NCBI GenBank assembly: GCA_022315425.1
Contig: JAIUPT010000020.1
Coordinates: 1,798,001 to 1,862,000 of the forward strand
Direction of reading: 5' to 3'
From: Pseudevernia furfuracea
Taxonomy: Eukaryota; Ascomycota; Lecanoromycetes; Lecanorales; Parmeliaceae
Length of the DNA stretch: 64,000 bases
The notes beneath the pieces were generated by a model that saw only the letters and a program-made list of their open reading frames with translations, made no database searches and was not told where the DNA came from. Within the stretch, counting starts at the first letter, position 1; each line of letters starts with the position of its first letter. This document shows positions 32,778-43,953 of this stretch, piece by piece. A program made the translations under genes and the position numbers.

Positions 32778-34453
32778 ATGGCCATCATGGTCTCCCAAGT
32801 AACCATCTGCCTGCGGACAGCTTCTCCTCTACGCGCAGTGGGTTCCATGCTCTTCTTTGACCTTGCCAAAGCTGACCACTCTTCCTAGTCCTCTCTCCAT
32901 ATCCGCACCTTCTCCACTACCCTTTCCCGAAAAGAAATCAACAAGATCTTCCCCTCCGCCTCGGCCGCTCTTGAAAACATGAAAGGCAACACCACCCTCC
33001 TAGCCGGCGGTTTCGGCCTCTGCGGCGTCCCCGACACCCTCATAAATACCGTCCACGCAAATCCTCACATTAAAGGTCTTACCGCCGTCTCCAACAATGC
33101 TGGCATAGTAGGCTCAGGTCTCGGTCTCCTCCTCGAATCGAAACAGATCTCGAAAATGATAGCGAGTTACGTGGGCGAGAATAAATTGTTCGAACAGCAA
33201 TACCTAAAAGGCGAAATAGAGATGGAATTGACACCGCAAGGTACACTAGCCGAACGATGCAGAGCCGGCGGAGCGGGGATCCCAGCCTTTTATACCCCGG
33301 CAGCGTTCGGCACTGTTGTACAAACAGGCGAACTCCCTTTACGGCACAATGCTGACGGCTCGGTGCAATCGTACAGCCAGCCACGCGATGTGAAAGTGTT
33401 CAATGGCAAGAGCTACATAATGGAAGAAGCCATCCGCGGGGATTACGCATTCGTAAAAGCATGGAAAGCGGACCGGTTGGGAAACTGCATGTTCCGCTAC
33501 GCAGCAGCAAATTTTAACGGGGCGATGGGGCGGAATGCGAAAGAGACGATTGTTGAGGCAGAACACATTGTTGAGCCCGGCGATATAGATCCGGCGGCTG
33601 TGCATTTGCCGGGGATATATGTCAAGAAGGTCATCCAGAGTACGGCGGAGAAAAAGATTGAAAAGTACAATTTCTCGCCAGATGAAGGCGCGGGTGCGGA
33701 TATGGGGGCTCTTGGGAAAGGAGAAATGGCGGGAAAGAGGGAGAGGATCGTGAGGAGAGCGGCGAAGGAGTTTAAGAACGGCATGTATGCCAACCTAGGC
33801 ATAGGAATGCCGATGCTTGCGCCGAGTTTTGTCGACCCCTCGGTATCCGTCACATTGCAATCGGAAAACGGTATTCTAGGACTGGGACCGTATCCGAAGA
33901 AGGGTCAAGAAGATCCGGATCTGATCAATGCGGGTAAGGAGACCGTCACTTTACTGCCCGGCGCGAGTTGTTTCGGCAGCGACGAGAGCTTCGGCATGAT
34001 CAGGAGTGGGAGGATCGATTTGACGATCCTGGGTGCTATGCAAGTCTCTGCGAAGGGTGACCTTGCGAACTGTGAGTCCCAACCAATCCAACCCCCCCGT
34101 ACCGTGAGCTCTTCCCCGCGCTCACATCGTCCTCCACAGGGATGCTGCCCGGCAAGATAAAAGGTTTCGGCGGCGCCATGGACCTCGTCTCGAACCCTCA
34201 AGAAACCAAAGTCGTTGCCACCATGGAGCATGTTGATAAGCAAGGACGGCCCAAGATCCTGAAGCAATGTGAATTCCCATTAACGGGGAAAGCCTGCGTT
34301 TCGAGAATCATCACCGATCTCTGCGTTTTTGACGTCGATTTCACGTCTGGACTCACGCTCATTGAGCTCGCCGAGGGCGTGACGGTTGATGAGATACGGT
34401 CGAAGACAGAGGCGGGGTTTCGGGTTGCGGATACTTTGGGGCCGATGCTGTGA
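32778..34453 (+). CDS. Succinyl-CoA:3-ketoacid CoA transferase, mitochondrial
   Basis: The enzyme moves CoA from succinyl-CoA to acetoacetate in ketone-body breakdown (fungal members may also act on acetate). Exons are 32778-32837, 32889-34071 and 34140-34453. The introns are 51 and 68 nt (phases 0 and 1) and the product is 518 residues. The N-terminus is a basic, Ser/Thr-rich mitochondrial presequence ending near HIRTFSTTLSRKEINK. The alpha half has LLAGGFGLCGVPDTLI. The beta half has the catalytic glutamate, about Glu346, in SENGILGLGPYP. The C-terminal block NWMLPGKIKGFGGAMDLV is restored by the last splice. A second in-frame ATG at 32787 could also serve as start. Confidence 0.93.
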
Positions 34454-34807
34454 TGAATGCAGTGACCATCTTGGAAATCTGGATGGGCGAGTGGTTAGGA
34501 ATGCATGGCTAGAGTCTTGGATGGTGCATGGAGTGGCGTTAGACTGGAGGCATTATTGCTGGCCCGGTAAAACTTTGGAAAGACGCAAGCAAGCGAATCG
34601 TCGTAGCAGAGGGACCTCAAATCATGCAATGAATGCATCGAACCTCGAAGCTCAGAAGTGCTTTGTTTCTACCGCTATCGTCTGCCTAAGCTCTCTCCAC
34701 TAGCGGGCATCTCATCCGTCCATGCAAGTCTGGACACACCAAGCCATCCGTTGATCCTAGCTAAGGTGAAAAGCCCAAGGTAATTGCCTGCGTGTCGACG
34801 AAAAATC
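34454..34807. other. Intergenic region between convergent genes
   Basis: I see nothing beyond probable 3' untranslated sequence. Confidence 0.5.
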
Positions 34808-35303
34808 CTAATTCGAGAACTTCTCCGGCACATGTTTCCTGTATAAACAAACCCCCATCAGCATCCATCACCACGCTTCTTATTGAAGAGAGAAAAACAA
34901 GAAAAAAACACAAACGTAACTTACCCCGTAGCCTTCTCGAACATGCCCCTGGCCTTGTCCGTCACCTTCTCATTCACCCCCCGCTCCTTCTGCGGGTCCA
35001 CCTTGCCCTGGCCGAATTTCTTCTCGGCCGCATCGAGGCCTGTGCCACCGGTTAGCTGGGGGCGGGGCTTTGCTGATGTGATGTGATGTGAGACGGACGG
35101 ATGAGGGGCGTAGGGAAGGAAGGAGGGAGGAAGGAAGGAATGAGGGAGGTAGGGAAGGGAGGAGGGAGGAAGGAAGGAAAGGGAGCAGGGAGGGAAGGGA
35201 TGGGAAGGGGGGGGTGAGTGACTCGACTCGTACCCTTGTCGAGATAATCTTCCTGTCCGCCGGCGGCGTTTCCGCCCTGTTGTTGACCTTGGCCTGCGTT
35301 CAT
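34808..35303 (-). CDS. Small hydrophilic conserved fungal protein
   Basis: Three exons are 35234-35303, 34925-35039 and 34808-34838, giving 71 residues. The introns are 194 nt (phase 1) and 86 nt (phase 2). The protein is Gln/Gly-rich at the start, then charged and helical (EDYLDKGLDAAEKKFGQGK, EKVTDKARGMFEKATG) with the ending KHVPEKFSN. It has no signal peptide or membrane segment. The composition resembles small stress-associated hydrophilic (LEA-like) proteins, but that is an inference and the function is unknown. Its first intron is mostly a purine-rich GGAAGGA repeat on the plus strand. The splice sites were chosen because only this pair keeps the YLDKGLDAAEKK segment intact. Confidence 0.75.
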
Positions 35304-35757
35304 GGAGGACGACGGCTGGTTTGTTGCTTTTTTTGGTGGGTTGGGGTGGCTGGGAAGAAGAGGGATATGGATATGGATATGGATATGGATGTGATTTGGG
35401 TATGGAAGGGTAACTGTATTAGGGGGCGAGGGTGAAGAGAAGCAAAGAATAGAAAGGTCTCAGTTGTTTATATTCTTGCTTTGCGGCGTTTGAGGGGTCG
35501 CGCTTGGCACTCGTCACGCCAAGCGCGCCGAGACCGTTGCCAAGAAATAAGTAAGGTACATAATGCATTGACGAGCAGGCTTGGCAGGATCCGGGAAACG
35601 AATTGCAGCTGCTAGTCGTGCTAGTACATCTATAGATAATAGTGACAGCCTCAAAATTCAATTCTTGATTCAATTATTAAGCTAAGTTCCAGAACTTCTA
35701 GCCCTCCCTGCGCTGTTGAAAAGACATCGCTCGGAAGTTAATCGACCCCTCACCCAT
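35304..35757. other. Intergenic region with ATATGG microsatellite
   Basis: It holds (ATATGG)4 at about 35363-35390. The rest is plain, with no gene. It separates two divergent genes and should carry both promoters. Confidence 0.5.
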
Positions 35758-36160
35758 ATGTCTTCACCGCCTCCTATTCCCATCCTCGCTCTCGGCAAAC
35801 ACAGAGATAGCCAAGGCCATCGGCAATGTCCTCGCCACCCATGGCTTCCCCATGAACGGCATCCTCACAACGCCACCTTATTCTTCCGCTGCCCTAGCCC
35901 TAGCCCTATGGGTTCTGGAGCCACGCCCGCAGGCTTTGGCCATCGGTAGCAGCTATAGCGACGCCGAAGTAGCGGATGCGCAGGCCCCCTTTCATGAGTA
36001 CGCGGAAGAGGTGGGCATATTGAATCAGACTGTCGTTGTTATGCGCCAGGGTGTGAGGAGGAGAGGTGGCGTGGCGACGTGGCTTTTGGGGGAGCTGAAA
36101 GCTCATTTCGAGGGGCGCACTGCGAGTGAGGGATTTGTTGATAGGGTGTTAGCGATGTAG
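35758..36160 (+). pseudogene. Conserved fungal protein of unknown function, frameshifted
   Basis: The frame opens at ATG 35758 with SSPPPIPILALGK. After about 35797 the protein-like reading moves to another frame (TEIAKAIGNVLATHG ... NGILTTPPYSSAALALA ... ALAIGSSYSDAEVADAQ) and stays open to TAG 36158-36160. Adding one base after GGCAAA would join both halves into one protein of about 134 residues, so a single-base loss (or an assembly error) is the simplest view. The family looks like short fungal proteins with a nucleotide-binding-type glycine start, and I cannot name it. Translation from ATG 35852 could still give a shortened product. Confidence 0.55.
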
Positions 36161-36183
36161 CGATAATCATCCGAGTCCAAAGC

Positions 36184-39100
36184 TCAACCGTCTTCTGCGT
36201 CTCCGTCCACACTCATGCTATCCACATCGCTTTCCGTCTTAGCCATCCTAGGCGATTCCGAGTCAGAGCTTGTAGGCTCTCCTACTGTAACAGCCACGCT
36301 ACCGATTAGAGCCGGCTGCTGAACGATATTGATTTCGAACTCCCTTTCTTGAGCAGCGATAGTGTCAGGGTCGAGTACTCGGGCATTGGCCAGGAAATCG
36401 ATGGAAGAATCATCGTCAGAGCCAGACGATGTGGAGACGTAGGACGATTCTTTACTTTCGTCTGACGAGGATCCGAGGAAGAACTTCGCAGGCCTTGGGT
36501 CGACAAGGTCCTCTACTGAACACTTTGCTGAAGCTCGAGGCTTCCCAATGTAGTAGTTGACACTACGGTCTTCATCTTCGTTCTCGTTATCGTCGTCGCC
36601 GTCGCTAGATTCCGATGAAGAGAATGGAAGGCGGACGTATGAGGGTGGAGGTAATAACGAAGGGGGCATATCTGTCTTGACAGTTGAGATGATTTCGCTC
36701 TTGATGGGGCCACGATCGGGATGACTGCGTGGGATGTCCTTGGCTTCGCGAAAGGTGTTGGTGGATTCTCGCGGTATGCTGTGAAGCAGACGTCGAATCT
36801 GGCTACGTGGTCTAGAGAATGGTGATTCCGCGCGTGAACCTCGCTTCTTCCTCTCTCCGTGACGTACTTGTACTTTGACCATAAAGTTTTCTTCCGGCTG
36901 TATACCACCAAGCCCTGAAACTTCCATGGGAATCGGTGACATGGTCGAGAGGTCTGAGGCCGAAGATTTCAGATCTTCGAGACCTAAGGCGTAGCGCGCT
37001 GTGATTGTGCTGCCGATGTCTAAGTCCATTGACTCTGTGACATCGCCTCCATCTGGAATGTAGTCGCTTTCACTCTCATCTAATTTATCATCGTCCGCAT
37101 GTTGAAGGCAACCAATCGGCTCTTGCACGTATCGGCAATAAGCAGCCTCATCATGCATTGCACCACTTGTATCCCCACTTAAGTCTGTGCAGAACCTGGC
37201 CTTTTTGTAAAAGATGATAGGTCCATTTTCCCGATTCTGCTTGCGCAGCTTCACTTCTGCTTCGGGGATGCCGTGAGAGCCAGAATTTAGCCCGGTAGCA
37301 CTGTCCATGGGATCGAATGATGAAGCCGAGTTGGTCGCGTGAGCTGAGTCATCGTCATCATCTTCAGAGGTTGCACCGTGAAAGAAGAGTGGTTTATACT
37401 GGAATTTGTCCATACCATTGGGGTGGTCCAGGTACACGGGTCGTCGTTTCGCTCCGACCTCTGGAGCTGCGAGCAAGCCAACGGTGGGAACGGAAAGAGC
37501 GCTGTTTGGCTCTCGAAAGTCCTCGAGGCCCGTTCTGCGTGGGATGTCTGCCAATGATCCTCGTTTGCTGACGGACACGCTAGTATCCGTGGATTTCCAA
37601 TTTCCTGCTCCGTCACTTTCATCACCGTCGGAACTCATCTTAGTCCCATCGGTTCCACCTTGCCATCTAACCTTCGTACCATCGGTGGAGAGCTCGAACT
37701 TGGAACTGACATCGGCAACAGCATGTCTGATGAACTCCGGGGTCACATTCAGCGTGTGCAATTGCGCCATGCTTGTGAGCAGGTTGAGATATACCCATCC
37801 ATTATTTGAGTCTCGGTCAACATCTAAAGTTGTGATGGGTGATGCAAGCCCCAAGTGCCTGATGTACTCGATATTGTCTGATGGCACCTGGGCGCGATTT
37901 AGATCTACATCAAGTGGGCGTGTAGGTCGTTGATCCGGCGTGACATCACGACTTATACGCGGATCTCGGGACCTGGAGTCCTCTCCATCAGTGCTTTGAC
38001 GTGACTGCTGACCGGTCAGGTTTGTTTCGCTTGAAAAGTCGATCTGTGATTCCGCACAGCCCAAAAGAATGCGAGCCTCTCGCATGCCTTCTTTCAGCGG
38101 TCTTCGGCCCCGGCTCTCGGCAGTCTGTTGCGATTCTTGAGCAGCCAAGTTGGCCTTGCTGAGGGAATCCACTCTCAATTCCGCATTCTTAGGCAGGATA
38201 CGAGCCTCCCGCACGCCTTCTCGGATCGCTGAAAACTTGCGGCCGCGAGTTTCAAGTCGGATTCTATCCGCTTGGGCAGCTGACTGCGAGACTTCCTGCT
38301 GCTGATGAGACTGATTGTGTCGGCCTGCTGCCCTTCTGCCTGTGAAAATCTGTTCGAGTCTTTTCACCACTAGTTTACTTTTGGCCCTCTCGGACATCGT
38401 GAGGGAATGCTTTGGCAACAACGATTCTGGTATGTCATGAAGGTAAGACGTCACGTTTTGCTGTTTTGAATGGGACTGAGCCTGACTGTCTGTATGGGGA
38501 TGGTCTTGCGACTGCTTTTGCGACGCTCCTGTCTGGCCTGACATGGAAGCATACGCAGAATCAATGGGTTTAGAACCTTTGGAATAAGAAGTTGAAGAAG
38601 ACGAAGGTTTGTGATTTGCCAGAACTGGAGCAGAGGCTTTGATATTGCCAAGGTTGAAAAGGGACGTTTCGGGTGATTCTTCACTGCTGGAGGCGAAGCT
38701 CCGCAAGATCTCCTCCAACTCGCGTTTGCGATGAGCGGCCAGTCCATGAATTCTGACCTCGAAAAGCTTCTCCTCCTGCAAATGAGAACCATGGAGTCTC
38801 TCGTATTGTTTCAAGTTCTTCCTGAGTCTTTTGTTTTGTATTGTCAAGTCGTCAATCACAGCACGAAAGTCCTCACTAATTCTTTCGTTCGCCTCCATCT
38901 GGGCGAGCAGGGACCTTGTCGGAGCAGTGGGCTGGCCGAGATTGGAAGGATTGAACGTGGATCCATCAGAGCGTACAGCACAGGCACTATTACCACCAGA
39001 GTATGTCTTTTCGTTGAGATAGAAGGGCGGATCGTCTAACAATAGGTGAGCAAGGTGCCTAAACATTGGAACGGGCAGGTGTGACTCACTATCGAGGTAT

Positions 39101-39279
39101 GGGACATCCTTCGTGCGGGAAGCATTGTTGTTGGTGTCGTTGAACCATCTCTCGGCCTTGGCACGACCGCCTATTGCCTCATGTTGTCCCACCACTGCGG
39201 TTTTGGCTCTTTTCGACGGGCGTGGGTCCGAGGAATCGGAGAACCGGCGAACTGAAGGTCTAGGGTGCGGGGACAACAT
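36184..39279 (-). CDS. frq: Frequency (FRQ), circadian clock protein
   Basis: FRQ is the negative element of the fungal circadian clock. With its RNA-helicase partner FRH and casein kinase 1 it represses the White Collar complex. Exons are 39090-39279, with exon 2 36184-39035, and a 54-nt intron between them (39036-39089) gives about 1,013 residues. Visible features are an N-terminal NLS-like PSKRAK, the conserved coiled coil (residues about 115-148, RISEDFRAVIDDLTIQNKRL, then LFEVRIHGL) and the SERAKSKLVVKRLEQIFTG block. Later come the core WVYLNLLTSMAQLHTLNVTPEF, many Ser/Pro and acidic PEST-like stretches and a basic HGERKKRGSR segment. The open frame extends upstream to 39387 without an ATG, so 39279 is the start. 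Its 3' end is 24 bases from the neighbouring frameshifted gene. Confidence 0.92.
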   Translation of the reverse strand: MLSPHPRPSVRRFSDSSDPRPSKRAKTAVVGQHEAIGGRAKAERWFNDTNNNASRTKDVPYLDSESHLPVPMFRHLAHLLLDDPPFYLNEKTYSGGNSACAVRSDGSTFNPSNLGQPTAPTRSLLAQMEANERISEDFRAVIDDLTIQNKRLRKNLKQYERLHGSHLQEEKLFEVRIHGLAAHRKRELEEILRSFASSSEESPETSLFNLGNIKASAPVLANHKPSSSSTSYSKGSKPIDSAYASMSGQTGASQKQSQDHPHTDSQAQSHSKQQNVTSYLHDIPESLLPKHSLTMSERAKSKLVVKRLEQIFTGRRAAGRHNQSHQQQEVSQSAAQADRIRLETRGRKFSAIREGVREARILPKNAELRVDSLSKANLAAQESQQTAESRGRRPLKEGMREARILLGCAESQIDFSSETNLTGQQSRQSTDGEDSRSRDPRISRDVTPDQRPTRPLDVDLNRAQVPSDNIEYIRHLGLASPITTLDVDRDSNNGWVYLNLLTSMAQLHTLNVTPEFIRHAVADVSSKFELSTDGTKVRWQGGTDGTKMSSDGDESDGAGNWKSTDTSVSVSKRGSLADIPRRTGLEDFREPNSALSVPTVGLLAAPEVGAKRRPVYLDHPNGMDKFQYKPLFFHGATSEDDDDDSAHATNSASSFDPMDSATGLNSGSHGIPEAEVKLRKQNRENGPIIFYKKARFCTDLSGDTSGAMHDEAAYCRYVQEPIGCLQHADDDKLDESESDYIPDGGDVTESMDLDIGSTITARYALGLEDLKSSASDLSTMSPIPMEVSGLGGIQPEENFMVKVQVRHGERKKRGSRAESPFSRPRSQIRRLLHSIPRESTNTFREAKDIPRSHPDRGPIKSEIISTVKTDMPPSLLPPPSYVRLPFSSSESSDGDDDNENEDEDRSVNYYIGKPRASAKCSVEDLVDPRPAKFFLGSSSDESKESSYVSTSSGSDDDSSIDFLANARVLDPDTIAAQEREFEINIVQQPALIGSVAVTVGEPTSSDSESPRMAKTESDVDSMSVDGDAEDG

Positions 39280-42200
39280 TGAGGATTGTATGCAGTTCAG
39301 CGCCCTATCTTTGCCTAGTTTGCCTGGCGAATTGAGCCCAGCAAGCCTCCACTTCGCCTTGTCGCACTTCCTCACGTGCTCTACCAAGCGATCAGAGTCT
39401 CATTGCTCGATCTTCTAGAAGTCCATCCATTTTACCAGCGTGGTGGAATGGGTAGCGAGAGAATTGGAAGGGATTCCAGGAGAGAAGGTGTCGAGCAGGT
39501 CATGCAGAAGGGATGTCTCTGGGTTTTGATGGAGTATATGTAGGCTCTGGTGGGGCAGAGCAGGGTAAGCAGTGGGTTGCTGGAGAGGTTGGAGAGGTGG
39601 ATGATGTATAGTAAAGTAATTGGCCAAAGGGTAGGAGAGGGGCTGAAGGAACATGTCTGCGCGCTGTTGCTTGAGGCGGAGAGGGCTCCTTCAGAAGGCA
39701 TGCATCGAGCGGGACGAGGCATGGTGGAATAAGTGGATCACCGGATCGAAGATTTCGATTATTTTTCCTTTGCACCATTTGGGCGCAGATGTTTGACTTG
39801 AGTTCGATGATGAGTTGGATATTCGATCTCGACGAACTTTGCTTCTTCAAGGATGGAGATCGGACCAATCAGACACAATCAGACCCGCTTAGTCAGTGAG
39901 CCGATTCTCCAACGGCAATGATTCTCATTAAATATCCTCAAACCCTGCCATCTCTGTGCGAGTTCCTTTCGTGATACCACGTCGCTCGAGATTAAGCGCT
40001 TAGGACGAGATGATTGAAAAGTAGCCGCATGAAGAAGGTACCCGAGCTCCATGATGGCTTATGGCGTCGGGAAGGTACATCCCTCTCAAGCTCCGACTTC
40101 TCAGCTAAGGGAAGGAAGACGGTGAAGAGGTACGAGTACTGGATGCTGCATATGAAAAGTACCCGCCGACACTACGAACCCTGACGGAAAGTTGAACGAT
40201 TGGATGATATTCATCACAAGAGCCTGCATTTACCAAGTCTTGGGGCCAAGTCCAGGCACGGCCGTAAATTTGATCCGTCCATGAGGCTGAATCCCACTAC
40301 TAATAAAGATGACTGCAATTCCATTCTCCAATGTTTCTCTCTATTCACCAACAGCGGGATAGATTATAGCACGAGCCAACCCGGAGCAAAGTGATACCAT
40401 TGCATAGTTCTCATTCAAAGCATTCCACTTCTTATGGCAATTTAACCAGGGTAATACTGTGTTGAACGTCTATTGCTCTTGCCATCCTTCTCTCATGCCT
40501 ACCGGAAAGATTGGTATATAAAGTAGTATCCCATATACAGCATGTCTTTTTTTGACGATTTGGTGACCACTGAAGGTTTGGTCATATAAAGTAGGGATCC
40601 TGGATGGTAAGGTACATAGGTTACTTAGTCATCTACATAGCCAATCAAGTACCCCTCAACCCATCACTGTTCGTCCTCTTCAGCCTCTGCATCCAGCTTA
40701 GGATCGTGTTCCATAGCCTCTTCATAGTCCATACGGTATATGATAGATACTGCTGAAGATGATGCCTGGGAAGCACGTCTCTACACGTAGATGGGCAGAG
40801 CACCACCGGCGCTGTTAGTCTCTGTTAGTCTCTGTTTCTCATTGGCCACGCCAGGCTTATGAACTAGCGTCGATAGCTATAAAGTAGTGCTGGCATATAA
40901 CGCTGTTTTGTATATAAAACGTGGTTCTTTTGGCGGAAAAATCCTTCGACACCATATAAGACTGCTACTTTACATACCAATCTTACCGATATCTGCTTTC
41001 TCTTTACTTCAATCGTTGTCTGACTCAGCGCTAGAAGAGAAAAGACTGTTTCACCATTGTAATCCACCTGCGTGAACTTATCTCGAGATTTTTGGATATC
41101 TAAAGTACTCATTCAGGCCAAATCGAATCAGGCTTTGTTTTTGCTAAACGCAGAGCCGACTTAGTACAGGATCCAATCCTCAAGAAATCTCAAATGCTTC
41201 CAGATCAGAGATTTCTCCCTGGCCTGCCGTAACTCAAGATCTGCACGTCTATCAAAATTTGAATAATCAAAGGATTCCAGTGCAGGGATATTCAGCCTTT
41301 GCACATCATCACCAGCTACAGCTACCTAGTCCATTTGAGACGGCTCCAACCTCTGCGCATACACCCAAACACTTCGTGCATCAGATAGCCTCAAGAAAGG
41401 GAGGGTCAAGCTCAACCCGGCCATACGACTCCGGCTGACAAGGCCGGCTGAGGGCTTATAAGTCACGGGATACATCATACAATAATACCATTAATCAATA
41501 CTCCGTATATTTGCGGGGAGTTTCATGGCCAAGGAGGCACCAGAGGCGAAACCCGGGCTAGAAAATCAATCCTTTAAGCGCCACCTCTCATGGATGATGA
41601 TGGAGATTGGAGAGAACTTTCCGCTTCGCTTGATCTGGCGCCAATGCGACTTTCACTGCTGCGACCGCCACAAATTTCATCTCGGATTCATAGCCTCATA
41701 GGCATGATAAGCTCAGTTGTGCTTTGCGCGATGTGTTTAGACTTACTTAATATTATTTGCGAATATGTGCGAGAGCACTCAATTAATGGCTTGCGCGTTT
41801 GTCTATCCAAAGCGTCAAGCTTTCCAAGTGATTCCCACTTTCCACTGCTTTCACATGCATGCGCGAACACCCATCCCGAGTCGCGCGTCTGTCTATCCAA
41901 GGCTTTCACATCTCTCGATATTCCTTCCCGAGATCTCAAACATACTTCGTGGAAGACATTTCTTATGCAACCCAACGTCGGCCGTGCCATGTGTTCTGCG
42001 TTGGAGATTTCGCATGTGATTCTGTCCTACTACCTAGTAGCTACAGGCTTGAAGGCAGGCTTGCTCATCAGCCTATACAACATCTGACACAATGGGAATC
42101 TTGCCAGTCACGACAGTTCATGTTTCCAGGCCCACCTACAATACGCATAGCTCTAGCCTGGCGGAGCCGGGGGAGCAACATGATCCCGCCGTCAGGGTTG

Positions 42201-42656
42201 TACCATTTGAAACACTCCTTGACCGGGTAAGACATTCGCCTATGGGGCGTGGTCCGGCCTTGCTATGAGGTGATGTCTGCCGTTACGTTGTGCTGAAACT
42301 CGTCACATGTTCTCATCGACGATGACAACGGTTTCAACGAGAGTGTGGACCTTTTCGGTAGGCCTTGACTGGAGACGCGTACGGAATTAAATGCTTGAAG
42401 GCACGGCATGAAAATTTGGTAACCTCTCTTCAAAACACAAAGGCACGGGTCGCGGAGCATCAGGACGTTAGGATCTCCTTTAGGGACCTTGACTGCTAGG
42501 TTCCATGCCGTGAGAGAGGAATATAAGTACGAGCAGTCGCTCAGATAGTCAAGATCTCTATCCTTCAGATCCTCTCCAAACTCACCCTTCAACATCTCCA
42601 CAGGCAGGACCTGCTTTCCCTTCGCTATTCCCAAATTCAGACATCGATAATTCACC
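39280..42656. other. Long gene-poor region upstream of frq
   Basis: About 3.4 kb have no convincing gene. A protein-like scrap on the minus strand near 40663-40735 (DYEEAMEHDPKLDAEAEEDEQ-like) may be a worn gene end. A direct repeat of TTAGTCTCTG lies at about 40818-40840. The segment next to 39279 should hold the frq promoter, but I cannot point to a light- or clock-response element with confidence. Confidence 0.4.
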
Positions 42657-43454
42657 ATGTTCAGCCTGGCCCTTCTCACCACTTTGACCCTCGGTGGTCT
42701 CAAAGCCTTGACGACGGCCAACCCCATCGCCCAACAAATCGCCCCCAACCCAGCCGTCCCGGACGGTTACCAAGTCGGCTTCGCCACCGTAAGTCCTTGC
42801 CGTCCGTAAACCCCCCCCAACACACACGCGCCTCGCTCGGCCTCAACTCCCCGCTTCCCAAGCCCAAAGCTCACCTTCATCTCCTCCCAACAGCAAGACT
42901 GGGAACTCCAAGGCCAACAAAGCGCCTGCACGGTCAACGGCGGCGTCTGCAGCGCGCCGACGCCTCTCTTCCCCACCACCGCCGGTCCGGACACCCTGCC
43001 CGCCGGCGTCTACGCCGCCGCGATGGTGGGGCTCGGTCCCAACGATTGCACCGTCTGCGGGACCTGCTACAGCATCATCCAGTCCGGGACGCCGTACTGC
43101 GACCCCAACGGTCCTTCTTGCGGGTGAGTGAGCTCAAGTCACCTGACGATACAATACGATACAATCCCTCCCTCACTCCCTCTCTCCCTCCCTCTCTCCC
43201 TGCTTCCCTATTATTGTAGCGTTGTTTGGCTGACCATTGTCCCGGTGCCGCTATGCAGCGTCATTCCTTCCGGGCCCGAAGAACAAGACGGGCCGACGCA
43301 GATCAAGATCCTGATCACGAACCATTGCCCCGACTGTTCGATGGTCACGGTCGACGGGCAGGTTCAGGGTCATTTCGACATCAATAATGCGCCGGCGGGT
43401 TGGAATAATCCCAAGATTTATTATATGCAGGTGGATGATTCCGAGTGTACGTAG
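42657..43454 (+). CDS. Secreted expansin-like (double-psi beta-barrel) cysteine-rich protein
   Basis: Three exons are 42657-42788, 42894-43123 and 43259-43454, giving 185 residues. The introns are 105 and 135 nt (phases 0 and 2). The signal peptide is MFSLALLTTLTLGGLKALTTA. The mature protein has eight or more cysteines in an expansin/RlpA-like pattern (CTVCGTCYSI, then LITNHCPDCSMV and the barrel-closing HFDINNAP). Proteins of this fold bind or loosen cell-wall polysaccharides or act as secreted plant-interaction factors. No catalytic role is claimed here. It lacks the carbohydrate-binding second domain of true expansins. Confidence 0.78.
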
Positions 43455-43953
43455 TAGGCCGCTGGCCCGGGCCTTTGGGCTTTGAGGTTTGAGGTTTGAG
43501 AGGGGGGGGGTATTGTTGGCTGCGCCAATTTTGTGTCTCTAGGCTTGAGGCGGGCTGGTCCTTTTCGAGTTGGAGTCGGAGACTTGGCCAAGGCTATTCT
43601 CTTTTCTGTATGAGGTATGAGATAAGTAGGCAGGGTCTACAGCGAAGAGTTGAAATGAATTCATGGTCCAAAGACAGCGCGAAGCAAGTTTCCGAAGACA
43701 AGTGCCCGTGTTGAGAAGACAGAGTAAGGAAGAGATATGTATGTGGTTGTGTTGCAATCAAGGATGTTTCTGTTCAAATAAGCACTCAACATATCCAACA
43801 CCGTAGATTCCACCAACCTGGCCGTCGCCAAAGCCATCGCTATGCAAAGCCATTGCCCAGAAATCCCCCCTCCAACAACGCCACAACACTCCTTGCGATA
43901 ATGCACGCCAGATAACTCTATGCACAACTCTATACCCATCCCAGCTGAGCATC
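43455..43953. other. Intergenic region between convergent genes
   Basis: A G-run (nine G at about 43502-43510) and tandem GAGGTTT units follow the expansin-like stop. No gene seen. Confidence 0.5.

Noticed and set aside
41590..42087. 165-codon plus-strand frame upstream of the expansin-like gene
   Set aside because: It contains an internal direct repeat (RVCLSKA twice) but no domain, no good start context and no splice partner. It was left as chance.
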